NCBI RefSeq assembly: GCF_002368395.1
Contig: NZ_AP018254.1
Location: 3,100,001 to 3,164,000 of the forward strand
Direction: 5' to 3'
DNA: 64,000 bases
Source of the DNA: Calothrix sp. NIES-3974
GTDB taxonomy: Bacteria > Cyanobacteriota > Cyanobacteriia > Cyanobacteriales > Nostocaceae
The notes below the pieces were generated by a model. It was not told the origin of the DNA and searched no databases. It saw only the letters and a list, made by a program, of their open reading frames with translations. Positions 17,925 through 26,799 of the stretch are shown in pieces. Each line of letters opens with the position of its first letter. The first letter of the stretch is position 1. The position numbers and the translations under genes were made by a program.

Positions 17925-18633
17925 CCACTGAGTTGTTGATTGTTTGCAAGGTGTAGAGGAACCCTGATATTCAGAACACAAGAAAATATTGCTGCTACAC
18001 TTTAGCTATATTCACCCATTGATGATAATTAATTTTGTTGTCGATTTTCCCCTAAATTTTATCTCGCTCAATCATCTTTAATTTAGAAGATGGAGATGCA
18101 GACTTAGCTTGCCAACTAATTGCGTTTTGATTTGTTTTTAATTAATTGAGCTTAGATGACTAATTTCTGGATATTTACAACTCCATCAATATCAATCAAT
18201 GTCCTATAAGATGAATGCTAAACCACCACATGTTGCTACAATTATTCTCTTGACAATTACATTTTATGAGATTGTTTAATTTATGTGTTCAATTTATTCC
18301 ACTCCTTCCTTAAATAAATATGCAAGTAACTGTAGATTTCACTGACCTTGTTATATCTAATTTATAAACTAAAACTACAATCGCCTTGCCAATTTGGCAG
18401 TTGTTTGACTAAATAAGTATAAATTTAATCGACAAAAATGGTGGATTTGTGATTAATTTAACTTACAAATTATTTAATATTTTTGTAAACCGGTATCTGC
18501 TGTAACAGTATTAGTCATAGCAAATATAACTCAGCAGAATTCCATACAGTATACGCTCATGTCAATTAAAATGGTGTACCGCATTTACCTGCAATCCGCT
18601 GTAGAGGACATTTAAAATTCTGAAATAAACAAT
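17925..18633. other. AT-rich non-coding spacer between the VOC gene and hetP
   Basis: About 700 bases with many stops in all frames and low GC. I see no gene. Minus-strand TATAGCT near 18004-18010 would place a 5' end about 85-100 bases before the orphan terminator; the -35 region is weak. Confidence 0.5.
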
Positions 18634-18671
18634 ATAAAAAATGCCTTGTAGTCACATAAATGACTACAAGG
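18634..18671 (-). terminator. Intrinsic terminator after hetP
   Basis: An 11-bp perfect stem (CCTTGTAGTCA at 18644-18654 with TGACTACAAGG at 18661-18671, 6-nt loop). On the minus strand it runs into CATTTTTT. It sits 57 bases after the hetP stop. Confidence 0.85.
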
Positions 18672-18728
18672 TTACTCATAAGCAACTCAATCAACTATCA
18701 ATAACTATCAGGTCGATTTCTACAAAAC

Positions 18729-19187
18729 CTAGTTAAATTCACAGAATTTTAAGCAAGTATCTCTGGGGGTATCTGTTGATAAATCTGGTTTTAATGGCTG
18801 TGTTTCCGTAATTTGTACAGATAGCCAATCTTCTAAACTGCCACCACGAATATCTGTGTTTTGTTTGCCAACTACTTCTAAATAGGCTAAATCTTTAATT
18901 TTGCCTAAACAGCTATTCGCTGATTTTGTGACAGCATGTTTATTTGTATTTACTTTGTCGTCGATCGACGAATTCGCTTTTTTACCCTTGGTCGAATTTT
19001 CTTTGAGTAAGCGATTATAAGTTCTGTAGGGAATATAATGTAAAGGGTTATACCCGGCAAAGCGTAGCATTAAAACACAAGCCCAGGAATATTTACCAGC
19101 TAGAATTGCTTCTACAACTTGGTCAAATTGCTCGTGGTTCATGTTTTTCTCCAAGCGGCTACTCATACCAGGAATGTCTTGATTCAT
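18729..19187 (-). CDS. hetP: HetP, heterocyst differentiation regulator
   Basis: 152-residue member of the HetP family, a positive regulator of commitment to heterocyst development in Anabaena and Nostoc; the molecular mechanism is unclear. The N-terminal half is the conserved block: [36 protein letters not shown] and [12 protein letters not shown]. After a variable, serine-rich middle comes the second conserved block [13 protein letters not shown] and [11 protein letters not shown]. The C-terminal 30 residues are variable. In Anabaena PCC 7120 hetP is adjacent to hetC, as here, though a HlyD-like gene intervenes. Only 71 bases separate it from that gene, so they may share a transcript. Confidence 0.95.
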   Translation of the reverse strand: MNQDIPGMSSRLEKNMNHEQFDQVVEAILAGKYSWACVLMLRFAGYNPLHYIPYRTYNRLLKENSTKGKKANSSIDDKVNTNKHAVTKSANSCLGKIKDLAYLEVVGKQNTDIRGGSLEDWLSVQITETQPLKPDLSTDTPRDTCLKFCEFN

Positions 19188-19258
19188 AGTTCGGTTGTGA
19201 TAATTAAATAAACAAATCTGTTGAGAAAATTTGTGATTGTTGTGACTTTTTGGAATGC

Positions 19259-20143
19259 TTAGTTGATAGGAATGGTTGGTGGTGTGTGGATATTATCCCA
19301 AAAAATATCGATTACGCGCTTTTTTTCAATTATGCGTGCTTGTGTTGTTGAAGTTTTAGAAATGGCAATTTTAATGGAATTACTTGGCTGATGTTGATAA
19401 TTCTGCGGATGGGAAGGAATTGCTACCACGAAATCGTCTGCTGCGATCGCGTAGCTCGTTCCAATGATTTTTCCTGTAATCAACTGGGTGCTATTTGTCG
19501 ATTCTAGGGATATTTCAACAGTATCGCCTGTTTTCAGTTGATGGATTGCGGATGCTGGTAATTGACTCATCTGCACCATTTTTTTTTCCTGACCCCGATA
19601 GTAATGGCTAAGAACGGATTCGGAAAGTACTGGTGTATTAACACCCCGAAAAACTTCCCATGCTGTTGCTGGAATTGTTTGCAATAAGGTTGTTGCAACT
19701 TTGGCATTTACCTGTAGGTAAACCAAAGTTTGGCTTAATGTTTGCATCTGTTCCAGAAGCTTGTCTATTTCTGGTGTGGGTGCAAATTGATGAGTATCTA
19801 ATTTTGCTTGGCTACTAGTTTGGGGGTTGGAAATCTTAAATCCCTGGGGTTGCACAAATCTTGCTTGGACGTGACTAATCTGTTCTATCCTTCAACTCCA
19901 TAACCAAGTCAACACAATTGCAAAGATGATGACGCTACCGAGTAAGAACATCCTCGCTAATACCGATGGAGGTTGTTCCAACATTCTTTGCAAAGATGCT
20001 GACGGGTTTCCAGAAGCAGATAATTTCGATGTATCTCCCCAAAATATGGTCTGGGGATTTGTCCCGATACTATTTCCACCCACGGAAGTTATCGGAATTG
20101 CAGATGCGATGTTTTGTGATGTTGACCTGATGATTCGTTTCAT
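19259..20143 (-). pseudogene. HlyD-family adaptor gene split by an in-frame TGA
   Basis: Two frames on the minus strand join exactly in phase across a TGA at 19892-19894: the upstream piece (83 residues) ends with a membrane segment (LARMFLLGSVIIFAIVLTWLWS), and the downstream reading continues RIEQISHVQARFVQPQGFKIS, the place where HlyD proteins enter the periplasmic beta-barrel. The C-terminus has HQLKTGDTVEISLES and KKRVIDIFW, like the HlyD barrel and terminal segment. Lipoyl and long coiled-coil hairpin parts are mostly missing, so the full frame (about 294 codons) is well below the usual 400-550. HlyD adaptors pair with C39 ABC exporters, and hetC lies upstream. Confidence 0.65.
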
Positions 20144-21416
20144 GAGTTAACCTTTATTTTTATCCCTAAAGGATGACACTATGCGGATTTTTCTGTACCA
20201 AAAGTCTGATTCTCAACGCAAGCAAATAATCGCTTGTTCCATAGTTCTCTCCCAATGGTGAAATCAGTTACAAAAACTCCAGTGCCTTGTGATGATGTTC
20301 TTAAATCTCGTAATTCCAGAAATTTTTTTACTGTAGATATGGTGGCTACTCAAGCCTGACGGTTTTGGGAAAATTGAATTGGATAATTACTGATATTACT
20401 AGGATTTTTTCTGTTTATTTGTTGTTGTTATCAACTCAACTTCTGTATCACAACCTCAATTTATTTAAGTATATTCTTTGCCCACTATCATCATAATTTA
20501 AAATCTTACTCATTTTCGCTCAGTATTTATCACTCAATATTTGTTATTTACTGATTTCTAACTGGACTGCCCCTGAGTTATTTATTATCTTGCCATTTTG
20601 GCATTTCCCTATGTTTAATTTACTGAAATCGTTTTTGTATTTACTTAGGTAATGTGCAACTTTACGTTTTGTCCCTTAAGTGAAATCTAGGGGGTTTTGC
20701 CCCTCAGTATTACTATTTTTGTTTCTGTAATTTTATAAAGTTACCAATAAATTCTAGCATCATTTTTGGGATGTATCTAGGATTCTATGACGATTTTGTC
20801 TATGTTATATAAAGATATTTTATTTACAGATATTGGAGTTGGACAAAATTTTATAAACTTTCATTTACCTCAACTAAGTGATAGTGATTCTGTGGCAAAA
20901 GTCCACCGTATTTGTGACGACTCTTGTCAAGAATACTGTAAAATTATTGTATTTTTTTAATAAAAAATAGACCGTATACCCATATACATTGTGTCCCGAA
21001 AAACCTAGAGATTGACATTTGTCTTAGTAATTTATAGTCTTAATGAATTTAGTAAATGCCCCTCGTACAAATGCGTATTCTATGGCTACATGAAAGAGGA
21101 AAATGTTCATAATTAACATTGCCAGTTTATGAGTTTTTAATTTACTCTCAATATTTTTACGGGAAGAAAAAGGTAATAGACCCGCATTTCTCACAAAACC
21201 CTAAAACTCACAGGGAGTAGGGAGTGGTGAATAGAAGGAAAATGAATTCGTTACTCAAGGTTTACAACTTACTCGTGAGAAATCCAGGTAGAGATTAGGG
21301 AGTAGGAATGAGCTATTTAGACGCTTGGTGCTAGAATTTATTTGGCTTCACCGAATGTCCGAACGGTCGTGTCCAAAAGTATAGATGTGTGGTGTCTTGC
21401 TGTAAGCTGGAACGAA
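20144..21416. other. 1.27-kb AT-rich spacer between hetC and the HlyD-like gene
   Basis: No convincing gene. Contains repeat C copy 2 (21180-21286). On the minus strand 20179-20355 is an open frame of about 58 codons without a start (contains VKKFLELRDLRTSSQGTG), perhaps a gene relic. Remainder is low GC with T-rich runs. It separates hetC from the adaptor gene, so a second promoter or a long spacer transcript is expected. Confidence 0.5.
21180..21286 (+). repeat. Short inverted-repeat element, family C, copy 2
   Basis: Starts CCCGCATTTCTCACAAAACC and ends ACTCGTGAGAAATCCA. High similarity to 12258-12365 across the whole length, including GGGAGTAG and GAAGGAAAAT blocks. Confidence 0.75.
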
Positions 21417-24400
21417 TTAGAAATTGAGACATTGCCGGGATAAATTAGCATACAAACCATTGTGATTGATGAGTTCTGCGTGGGTTCCGGATTCCACCAC
21501 CATCCCTCGGTCGAGAATGAGGATTTGGTCTGTATGTTGTAGGGTTGTTGGACGATTAGTCACAATTAGTGTGGTGCGGACATGGGTATGATGCCAGATA
21601 TTTTGGAGTATTTGTTGTTCTGTTTCTGGTGTCAGGGCTGTGGTTGCCTGGTCTAAAATGAAAATATGGGGATTACGGATCAGTGCTCGAGCGATCGCAA
21701 TTTGTTGACGTACTGATGTTGGTAACATCCTTCCCCGTGGACCGATTTGGGTTTGATATCCCAAGGGGAGGTTTGCGATCAATTCATGGATACCAGCGAG
21801 TTTAGCGGCGAACATCACTTGTTCTAAATCCACTTCGCGATTGAAAACGCTAATATTCTCGTAGACGGTTCCGGAAAACAAAAAGCAATCTTGGGAAACT
21901 ATACCCATTTGTTTACGTAGCTGATGGGGACTAATTTGACTAATCTCGTGACCATCAATAAAAATTTGCCCTTCACTCGGTTGATATAATCCAGCGAGTA
22001 AATTGACTAAGGTACTTTTCCCAGAACCAGGTGTTCCCACAATCCCGATTTTTTGACCAGGAAGTATATGCAAACTTATATTTTGCAGCACATAGCGGGT
22101 TTGGTCGTGGGTATAGCGAAAACAAACCTGATGGAGACGAATCTCCCCTCGTAACGGAGATGGTTGATTTTGGTCTGGGGGAGACCGTTCTTCTAAAGGG
22201 GTGGCCAAAATATCATCAAGTCTTTCAATTGCCACTAATACCTCCGGAATGCGATCGCGTAGTTCTAATAATGCAAAGATGGGATTGATAACGTTGTGAA
22301 TCAACATATTAAAAGCAATGAATTTCCCCACTGATAATTGATTATTCATGACTAAAATTGCTCCACTCCAAAGAATCGCGGTGTTACCGATGTGATTTAT
22401 CAGACTATGAATCACTTGGATGGTGTTGGCTAATTTTTGACCGCGAAATCTGGCTGTGACTAAATTGGCAAACCGTTCTTCCCACCTCCATCTCACCCAC
22501 CGTTCGGCTGCTGCTCCTTTGACGGTGGCGATTCCCTTGACGATTTCCACCATGGCCGCATTTTGTCTAGCTGATTCACGGGCAATATCTTGGGATACTC
22601 GCTGTAATGAGTTACTGGTAAACAGGGTGAGAATGACTATTGGTAATATGAGGGTCAATACCAGTAAGGTTAAGCGTAAATTGTAATAAACCATCAGCAG
22701 CAAACAAATTGGTGTCACCACCACATCCAAACCCACCACCAATGCTTGACGAGTCAGGAACAATTGCAGTTTACGGCTCTCTTCAATGCGGGTAATAATA
22801 TCGGCTGCTTGACGGGAGGTGAAAAATTGCAGAGGTAAACGTAATGTGTGCCGCATGAACCCGCTTAAGGCGCTCAAATCTATATGATTAGATAGATAAT
22901 CCAACAAATATTGACGCACCCCCCGCATCATGATTCGCCACATTCCTAGACCCAAAAATCCTAATGCCAAAAAATTCAAGGTATTCAGGACTGGTGATTT
23001 CAACAGACGGTCAATCACCACTTGGGTAATTAGGGGTGTGGCTAACCCAAATACTTGCAAAAAAATGGAGGCAATTAGTAATTGCAACAACAGCCAACGA
23101 TAGCGCCAAAACCTCTGCCAGAGAAAATCCACGGATACATTTTGGCTATTTTCACCCGCAACCGCTGCTAATCCTGGGGTGGGGTCGAGGACTAAAGCAT
23201 ATCCTGTCCAATTCCCTAAAAATTCTTCACGACTAATTCTTCTGATGCCAACAGCTGGGTCTGATAGAGTAACATTTTCACCCCGTATATCCCAAACCAC
23301 AACATAATGAATTCCCTGCCAGTGAGCAATCCAAGGATAGCAATGCCATTCGAGAATGTCTAAACTGACACGAATGGGAAAAGCTCGGTAGCCTAATTTC
23401 ACCGCCGCATCGGCCATGGCTGGTAGGGATGCTCCGGTGATGGTTGTCTGGGTTAAATTACGTAACCGGTTCAAGCTTAGTCGCTGTCCCCAATACTGGC
23501 TTACCATTGCCAGACAAGCAGCACCACAGTCGGAGGAGCTTTGTTGCCGAATTAGGGGATACTGTTGCCACCAGGGTTTTTGCCATTTTGCTCTGGTCTG
23601 ATGGCGTAAGAATTCCCAGACGGATTCGCTGGTAACTGCTGATGAATAGGTATCAAGGATGACGGGGATTTCTGCCTCGGTATCCGGGTTAGGGGGGGAT
23701 ACTGATGTATGTTCTAATTCACTGTTGACTAGAGTGGGGTAAGAGGAATTCACTTGGAATTCAGTCGTTTTATCAGCTAAAATTATTTCAATGACGGAGG
23801 AGGCTGTTGCTGTTAATACTTCCCAGCTAATCTTGGGTAAGTGATAAATGATTACATCTGTCTGGGTTGACCATGTAGGATCGATTGGATCGGGGTATCC
23901 CCAGCTATCTCCAACTTTGAGGGTCGGGGTTGTCATTTCCCCCGCTACCAGCCAATATTTACCGGGGTAGGGGGAAAGGTATGGTTGTAATGGTGTTCCT
24001 GGGGGTATGGAAATCGGAGCGATATCTGCAACTATATCTATAAGTTGCTGACTCGAAAAAGTTGATAATAGGGTTTGGGTTTTGAAAAACAGTAACTTTT
24101 GTCTGAATTGGGTCGTACTCTTTAAATATTCACCTAAACCAGGAAATTCCTGTACATATTCCTCCCATTGAGTAAGGGGAATCTGCGCTACCGTCACCTG
24201 GGTTGCTGCAATTACTCGATAGGATAAAGACGCACTACTAAATGCACCATCAATCCCCAATAATTCCCCCGATGCCAATAATTGCACAGAAACTTCTCGA
24301 CCAGTCACCCTATCCCTAGCCACAACACGTACCTTTCCCTGACAAATTAAATAGATAAATTTGTCTTGATCCCCATTACTGCGAACATCCCCTTGACACT

Positions 24401-24617
24401 TGAATATCTCATCCCCTAAGCTATAGTCCCCCAATTGCCAATTTGAACCTAAATTTGAGAGGTGACTCGTTTCCCCCGCGACCCGTTTTAACAATTTTCG
24501 GAATGTCGCGATCGCAATTGGGGAGGGAATTTGCAACTTCTGCAAATCACTGGTTGTAGATTGCGCATTTTTACTTTGTTCTTCTCCCCGAACACGTAAT
24601 GACGCAAAAGAGTCCAT
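21417..24617 (-). CDS. hetC: HetC, C39-peptidase ABC exporter-like heterocyst protein
   Basis: 1066 residues, in order: cyclic-nucleotide-binding-like domain (about 60-180: LICQGKVRVVARD, LLASGELLGIDG); linker; peptidase C39 domain (about 350-480) with Cys364 (SSSDCGAACLAM), His437 (HYVVVW) and Asp453 (DPAVG); ABC type 1 membrane domain (about 505-800); nucleotide-binding domain (about 825-1066) with intact Walker A GTPGSGKST (861-869) and Q-loop Q909. The signature is LPTSV instead of LSGGQ, Walker B ends LDQ instead of LDE, the D-loop is ALT not ALD, and the H-loop His is Asn1021. HetC is needed for heterocyst differentiation in Anabaena PCC 7120, where hetP is next to it. I found no perfect NtcA site (GTA-N8-TAC) in the upstream 900 bases. 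Confidence 0.95.
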   Translation of the reverse strand: MDSFASLRVRGEEQSKNAQSTTSDLQKLQIPSPIAIATFRKLLKRVAGETSHLSNLGSNWQLGDYSLGDEIFKCQGDVRSNGDQDKFIYLICQGKVRVVARDRVTGREVSVQLLASGELLGIDGAFSSASLSYRVIAATQVTVAQIPLTQWEEYVQEFPGLGEYLKSTTQFRQKLLFFKTQTLLSTFSSQQLIDIVADIAPISIPPGTPLQPYLSPYPGKYWLVAGEMTTPTLKVGDSWGYPDPIDPTWSTQTDVIIYHLPKISWEVLTATASSVIEIILADKTTEFQVNSSYPTLVNSELEHTSVSPPNPDTEAEIPVILDTYSSAVTSESVWEFLRHQTRAKWQKPWWQQYPLIRQQSSSDCGAACLAMVSQYWGQRLSLNRLRNLTQTTITGASLPAMADAAVKLGYRAFPIRVSLDILEWHCYPWIAHWQGIHYVVVWDIRGENVTLSDPAVGIRRISREEFLGNWTGYALVLDPTPGLAAVAGENSQNVSVDFLWQRFWRYRWLLLQLLIASIFLQVFGLATPLITQVVIDRLLKSPVLNTLNFLALGFLGLGMWRIMMRGVRQYLLDYLSNHIDLSALSGFMRHTLRLPLQFFTSRQAADIITRIEESRKLQLFLTRQALVVGLDVVVTPICLLLMVYYNLRLTLLVLTLILPIVILTLFTSNSLQRVSQDIARESARQNAAMVEIVKGIATVKGAAAERWVRWRWEERFANLVTARFRGQKLANTIQVIHSLINHIGNTAILWSGAILVMNNQLSVGKFIAFNMLIHNVINPIFALLELRDRIPEVLVAIERLDDILATPLEERSPPDQNQPSPLRGEIRLHQVCFRYTHDQTRYVLQNISLHILPGQKIGIVGTPGSGKSTLVNLLAGLYQPSEGQIFIDGHEISQISPHQLRKQMGIVSQDCFLFSGTVYENISVFNREVDLEQVMFAAKLAGIHELIANLPLGYQTQIGPRGRMLPTSVRQQIAIARALIRNPHIFILDQATTALTPETEQQILQNIWHHTHVRTTLIVTNRPTTLQHTDQILILDRGMVVESGTHAELINHNGLYANLSRQCLNF

Positions 24618-25515
24618 ATTTATTTAAGTTTACTTGTCTAATTTTGGGTAACTTTTTTAACAACTAACCAATAACACAAATACAACTGCGATCGCTAACC
24701 TTCGCTCATATTTCCATTCCCTTCAAATCTCCGCAAAATCAAATACGCGCTTTTACTTCCACGAGTTCCTATCTGCTCGACTTCGCGTATCTCCTCAGTA
24801 CTAATTTGCCATTTTGAAGTTGTAAATATAACATTATATTTGGCCGCATCCAGTTGCTACTTGCGTCTCTGGTTGGGTTGCGCATAGCGCATCGATTCCA
24901 GAGTTGAAATTTATGACATTACTTTCGTAATTAAATTGTGACTGATATCATCAACAAACTTATCTTACTTTATCAAACTTTTACCAACATTTTAATCTGG
25001 GCTAGGACAAAACACTAATACCAGGTTGTAAAATAATGAATCAGTAGATAATCTATTGTCACGGCATTTCATAATTTTTATCAGCCTCACCTAGCTATAT
25101 AAATTACACCTCCTCTGACTTTGCCATTAAATTGTTTACTCAGAGAAAAATCACAAAAAAAATAAAACTTCATAAATAATTATGAAGCAGAAAAGCAGAT
25201 TTTCTCATGGAAAAAATCACCTATGCATACAAGTAGTGACAAGAATCGGTTGCAGAGAATAGTTGCATAGTTCCTGCTCACCTCTCCACAAAGTTGTACA
25301 AACTAATTGTACAAACTATATCTATGCTGTAATTACACACTCAACTATTTACAGCAAGTAAAAACCCAAATCCGGAATTACCCTAGCATCATGTCAAAAA
25401 ATGATGACAATTGATTTTCCAGGTAGGTTTAGATCAAAGATTAGGGTTGTACTGAGAAAAACAGATACAATGAGGAAATTATATGTTGGCGATCGCGCTT
25501 TAAACTAATCCCATC
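24618..25515. other. Divergent promoter region between hetC and a secreted-protein gene
   Basis: 898 bases. hetC reads left, the 25516 gene reads right, so both promoters are here. No coding sequence seen. Notable sequence: the tandem repeat at 25294-25318, a CATCAT / ATGATG hairpin near 25388-25407, and TCCGGA at about 25371. No GTA-N8-TAC match in either strand. Confidence 0.5.
25294..25318. promoter_or_regulatory. Tandem TTGTACAAACTA boxes, possible operator
   Basis: Two exact copies of TTGTACAAACTA at 25294-25305 and 25307-25318, spaced 13 bp. Each contains the palindrome TTGTACAA. Position is 198 bases before the start of the downstream gene. The second TTGTAC could also be a -35 element. 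Binding protein unknown. Confidence 0.4.
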
Positions 25516-26034
25516 ATGTCTAATCAGTATTTTCCAGGTTCCCACCTATCCCCCATTAGCTTTGTCCTCCTGAGTTTTATCCTTACAGGATTAAACCTTC
25601 CAGTGGTAGCTCAAACAGCAGACACCAACCAGAGCAACACAATTGGAGAGAACTCCAGTTTTAACCAGGTAAATCAAAACAGTCAACAAGTACCAGTCAA
25701 CAATAACAACAATAATTCTACTAACCTGAATTATCCCAATATATACCCCCTGAATTATTTACCCAATGCTTTTGTCAATACGGAAAACGACTTCGGCTTT
25801 AATTTATCGGCCGGAATTAACACCCTAGATCCAGCGAACGTTACCATCTATTTAGGTTTAATTTATCAACCCGGACGTACTCAAGACCATAAAATGCGGA
25901 TGATGCGATTACGCAAGGAAACAGAAATATTAGAAACTCAACAAAAGGCAATGGAAGCGAACTTAATGCTGTTAGAAATTCAAATTCAAGAAGCAAACTA
26001 TCGATTAGAACAACTAAAAAAAACACCTAATTAG
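25516..26034 (+). CDS. Secreted Asn/Gln-rich protein with C-terminal coiled coil, unknown
   Basis: 172 residues. N-terminal signal peptide (FVLLSFILTGLNLPVVAQ, probable cleavage after VVAQ or nearby), a low-complexity Asn/Gln/Ser region (about 35-75), a middle with LNYPNIYPLNYLP and VTIYLGLIYQPGR (could be a beta-strand), and a terminal charged coiled coil (RLRKETEILETQQKAMEANL...). Exported to the periplasm or outside. No family recognised. Transcribed away from hetC; a link to that locus is only positional. Confidence 0.7.
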   Translation: MSNQYFPGSHLSPISFVLLSFILTGLNLPVVAQTADTNQSNTIGENSSFNQVNQNSQQVPVNNNNNNSTNLNYPNIYPLNYLPNAFVNTENDFGFNLSAGINTLDPANVTIYLGLIYQPGRTQDHKMRMMRLRKETEILETQQKAMEANLMLLEIQIQEANYRLEQLKKTPN

Positions 26035-26325
26035 GGCTGATTGAAAAATAGTAAAGACGCGCTATATCGTGTCTCTATATCCTGTAAGCTTTTCAGGGTA
26101 TGGTAGTCGCAAAAATAGATGTATAGAAGCTCAAGAAGCCTCGCATATTTGATTTTTGCAGCCAAGCAAAAGTAGAATTAGAATTTTAGGTTAAAATTAT
26201 TCCCTGTAGAGACGAACTGTAGGGTCGTCTCTACGGTAATCGGGAGTAGTTGATAACAACAAATACACTATTTGAAACTAATATAAAGTGGCTTTTCCTA
26301 CTCCCCACTCCCTATTCCCTCCAAA
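26035..26325. other. Repeat-rich spacer
   Basis: Contains two short GAGACG-type inverted repeats (26207-26238: TGTAGAGACGA / TCGTCTCTAC) and a degraded stretch related to repeat A (about 26236-26275, GGGAGTAGTTGATAACAAC). No gene. Confidence 0.5.
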
Positions 26326-26799
26326 CTAAGAAGATAAATAGGTGGGAATTTGATTGGATGTTAGCTTTTGAAATTGGGTTTCTAAATTCGCTCGAATCCA
26401 TAAATCTTCAACCGACCAAATCCTCAATTGGTGGGTAATTGGATTAAAGTTTTCACCATGATGCGTCACAATTGCATCAAACTTTTTACCTGTAGCACAA
26501 ATAAATTCAATCGCCGACTCAAAATCTTGAATAGGATTATTTCTTGCTTGCTGGACAATCATTTTATCAATTTTGCAAATTTGAATTTTTTCCCTTAACC
26601 AATCCATGATAATAGGCGTAGCACAGGAATTTTGTAGACAACTAATACAAGTATATATTTTTTGCCAACCGATATCAGTCACAAAAAATTGTAAGAATGG
26701 ATTAACACGATCAAATAGTTGGTTAATATCTCCGACAAGTCCATTTCGATTTAATAATGCTTCTATAATCAGGTCGGCATCAATTAATATCCGAATCAC
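26326..26799 (-). CDS. PIN-domain protein, probable RNase
   Basis: 157 residues of PIN fold. The first conserved acid is in MIRILIDADLIIEALL; middle acids lie in NPIQDFESAIEFICA (the DFxSA acidic cluster typical of PIN), and the last in FDAIVTHHGENF. PIN domains are Mg2+-dependent single-strand ribonucleases, often toxins of VapBC systems. I see no small antitoxin gene adjacent, so this is a solitary PIN protein of the cyanobacterial kind. Confident in fold; function open. Confidence 0.8.
   Translation of the reverse strand: MIRILIDADLIIEALLNRNGLVGDINQLFDRVNPFLQFFVTDIGWQKIYTCISCLQNSCATPIIMDWLREKIQICKIDKMIVQQARNNPIQDFESAIEFICATGKKFDAIVTHHGENFNPITHQLRIWSVEDLWIRANLETQFQKLTSNQIPTYLSS

Noticed and set aside
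25371-25376. TCCGGA as a DIF-type (heterocyst-specific) promoter element
   Set aside because: No TANNNT -10 at the expected distance on the coding strand; a single hexamer is not enough.
24618-25515. NtcA-binding site GTA-N8-TAC upstream of hetC
   Set aside because: Checked every GTA; none has TAC at the right distance. The nearest variant (GTA-N8-AAC near 24648) is not convincing.
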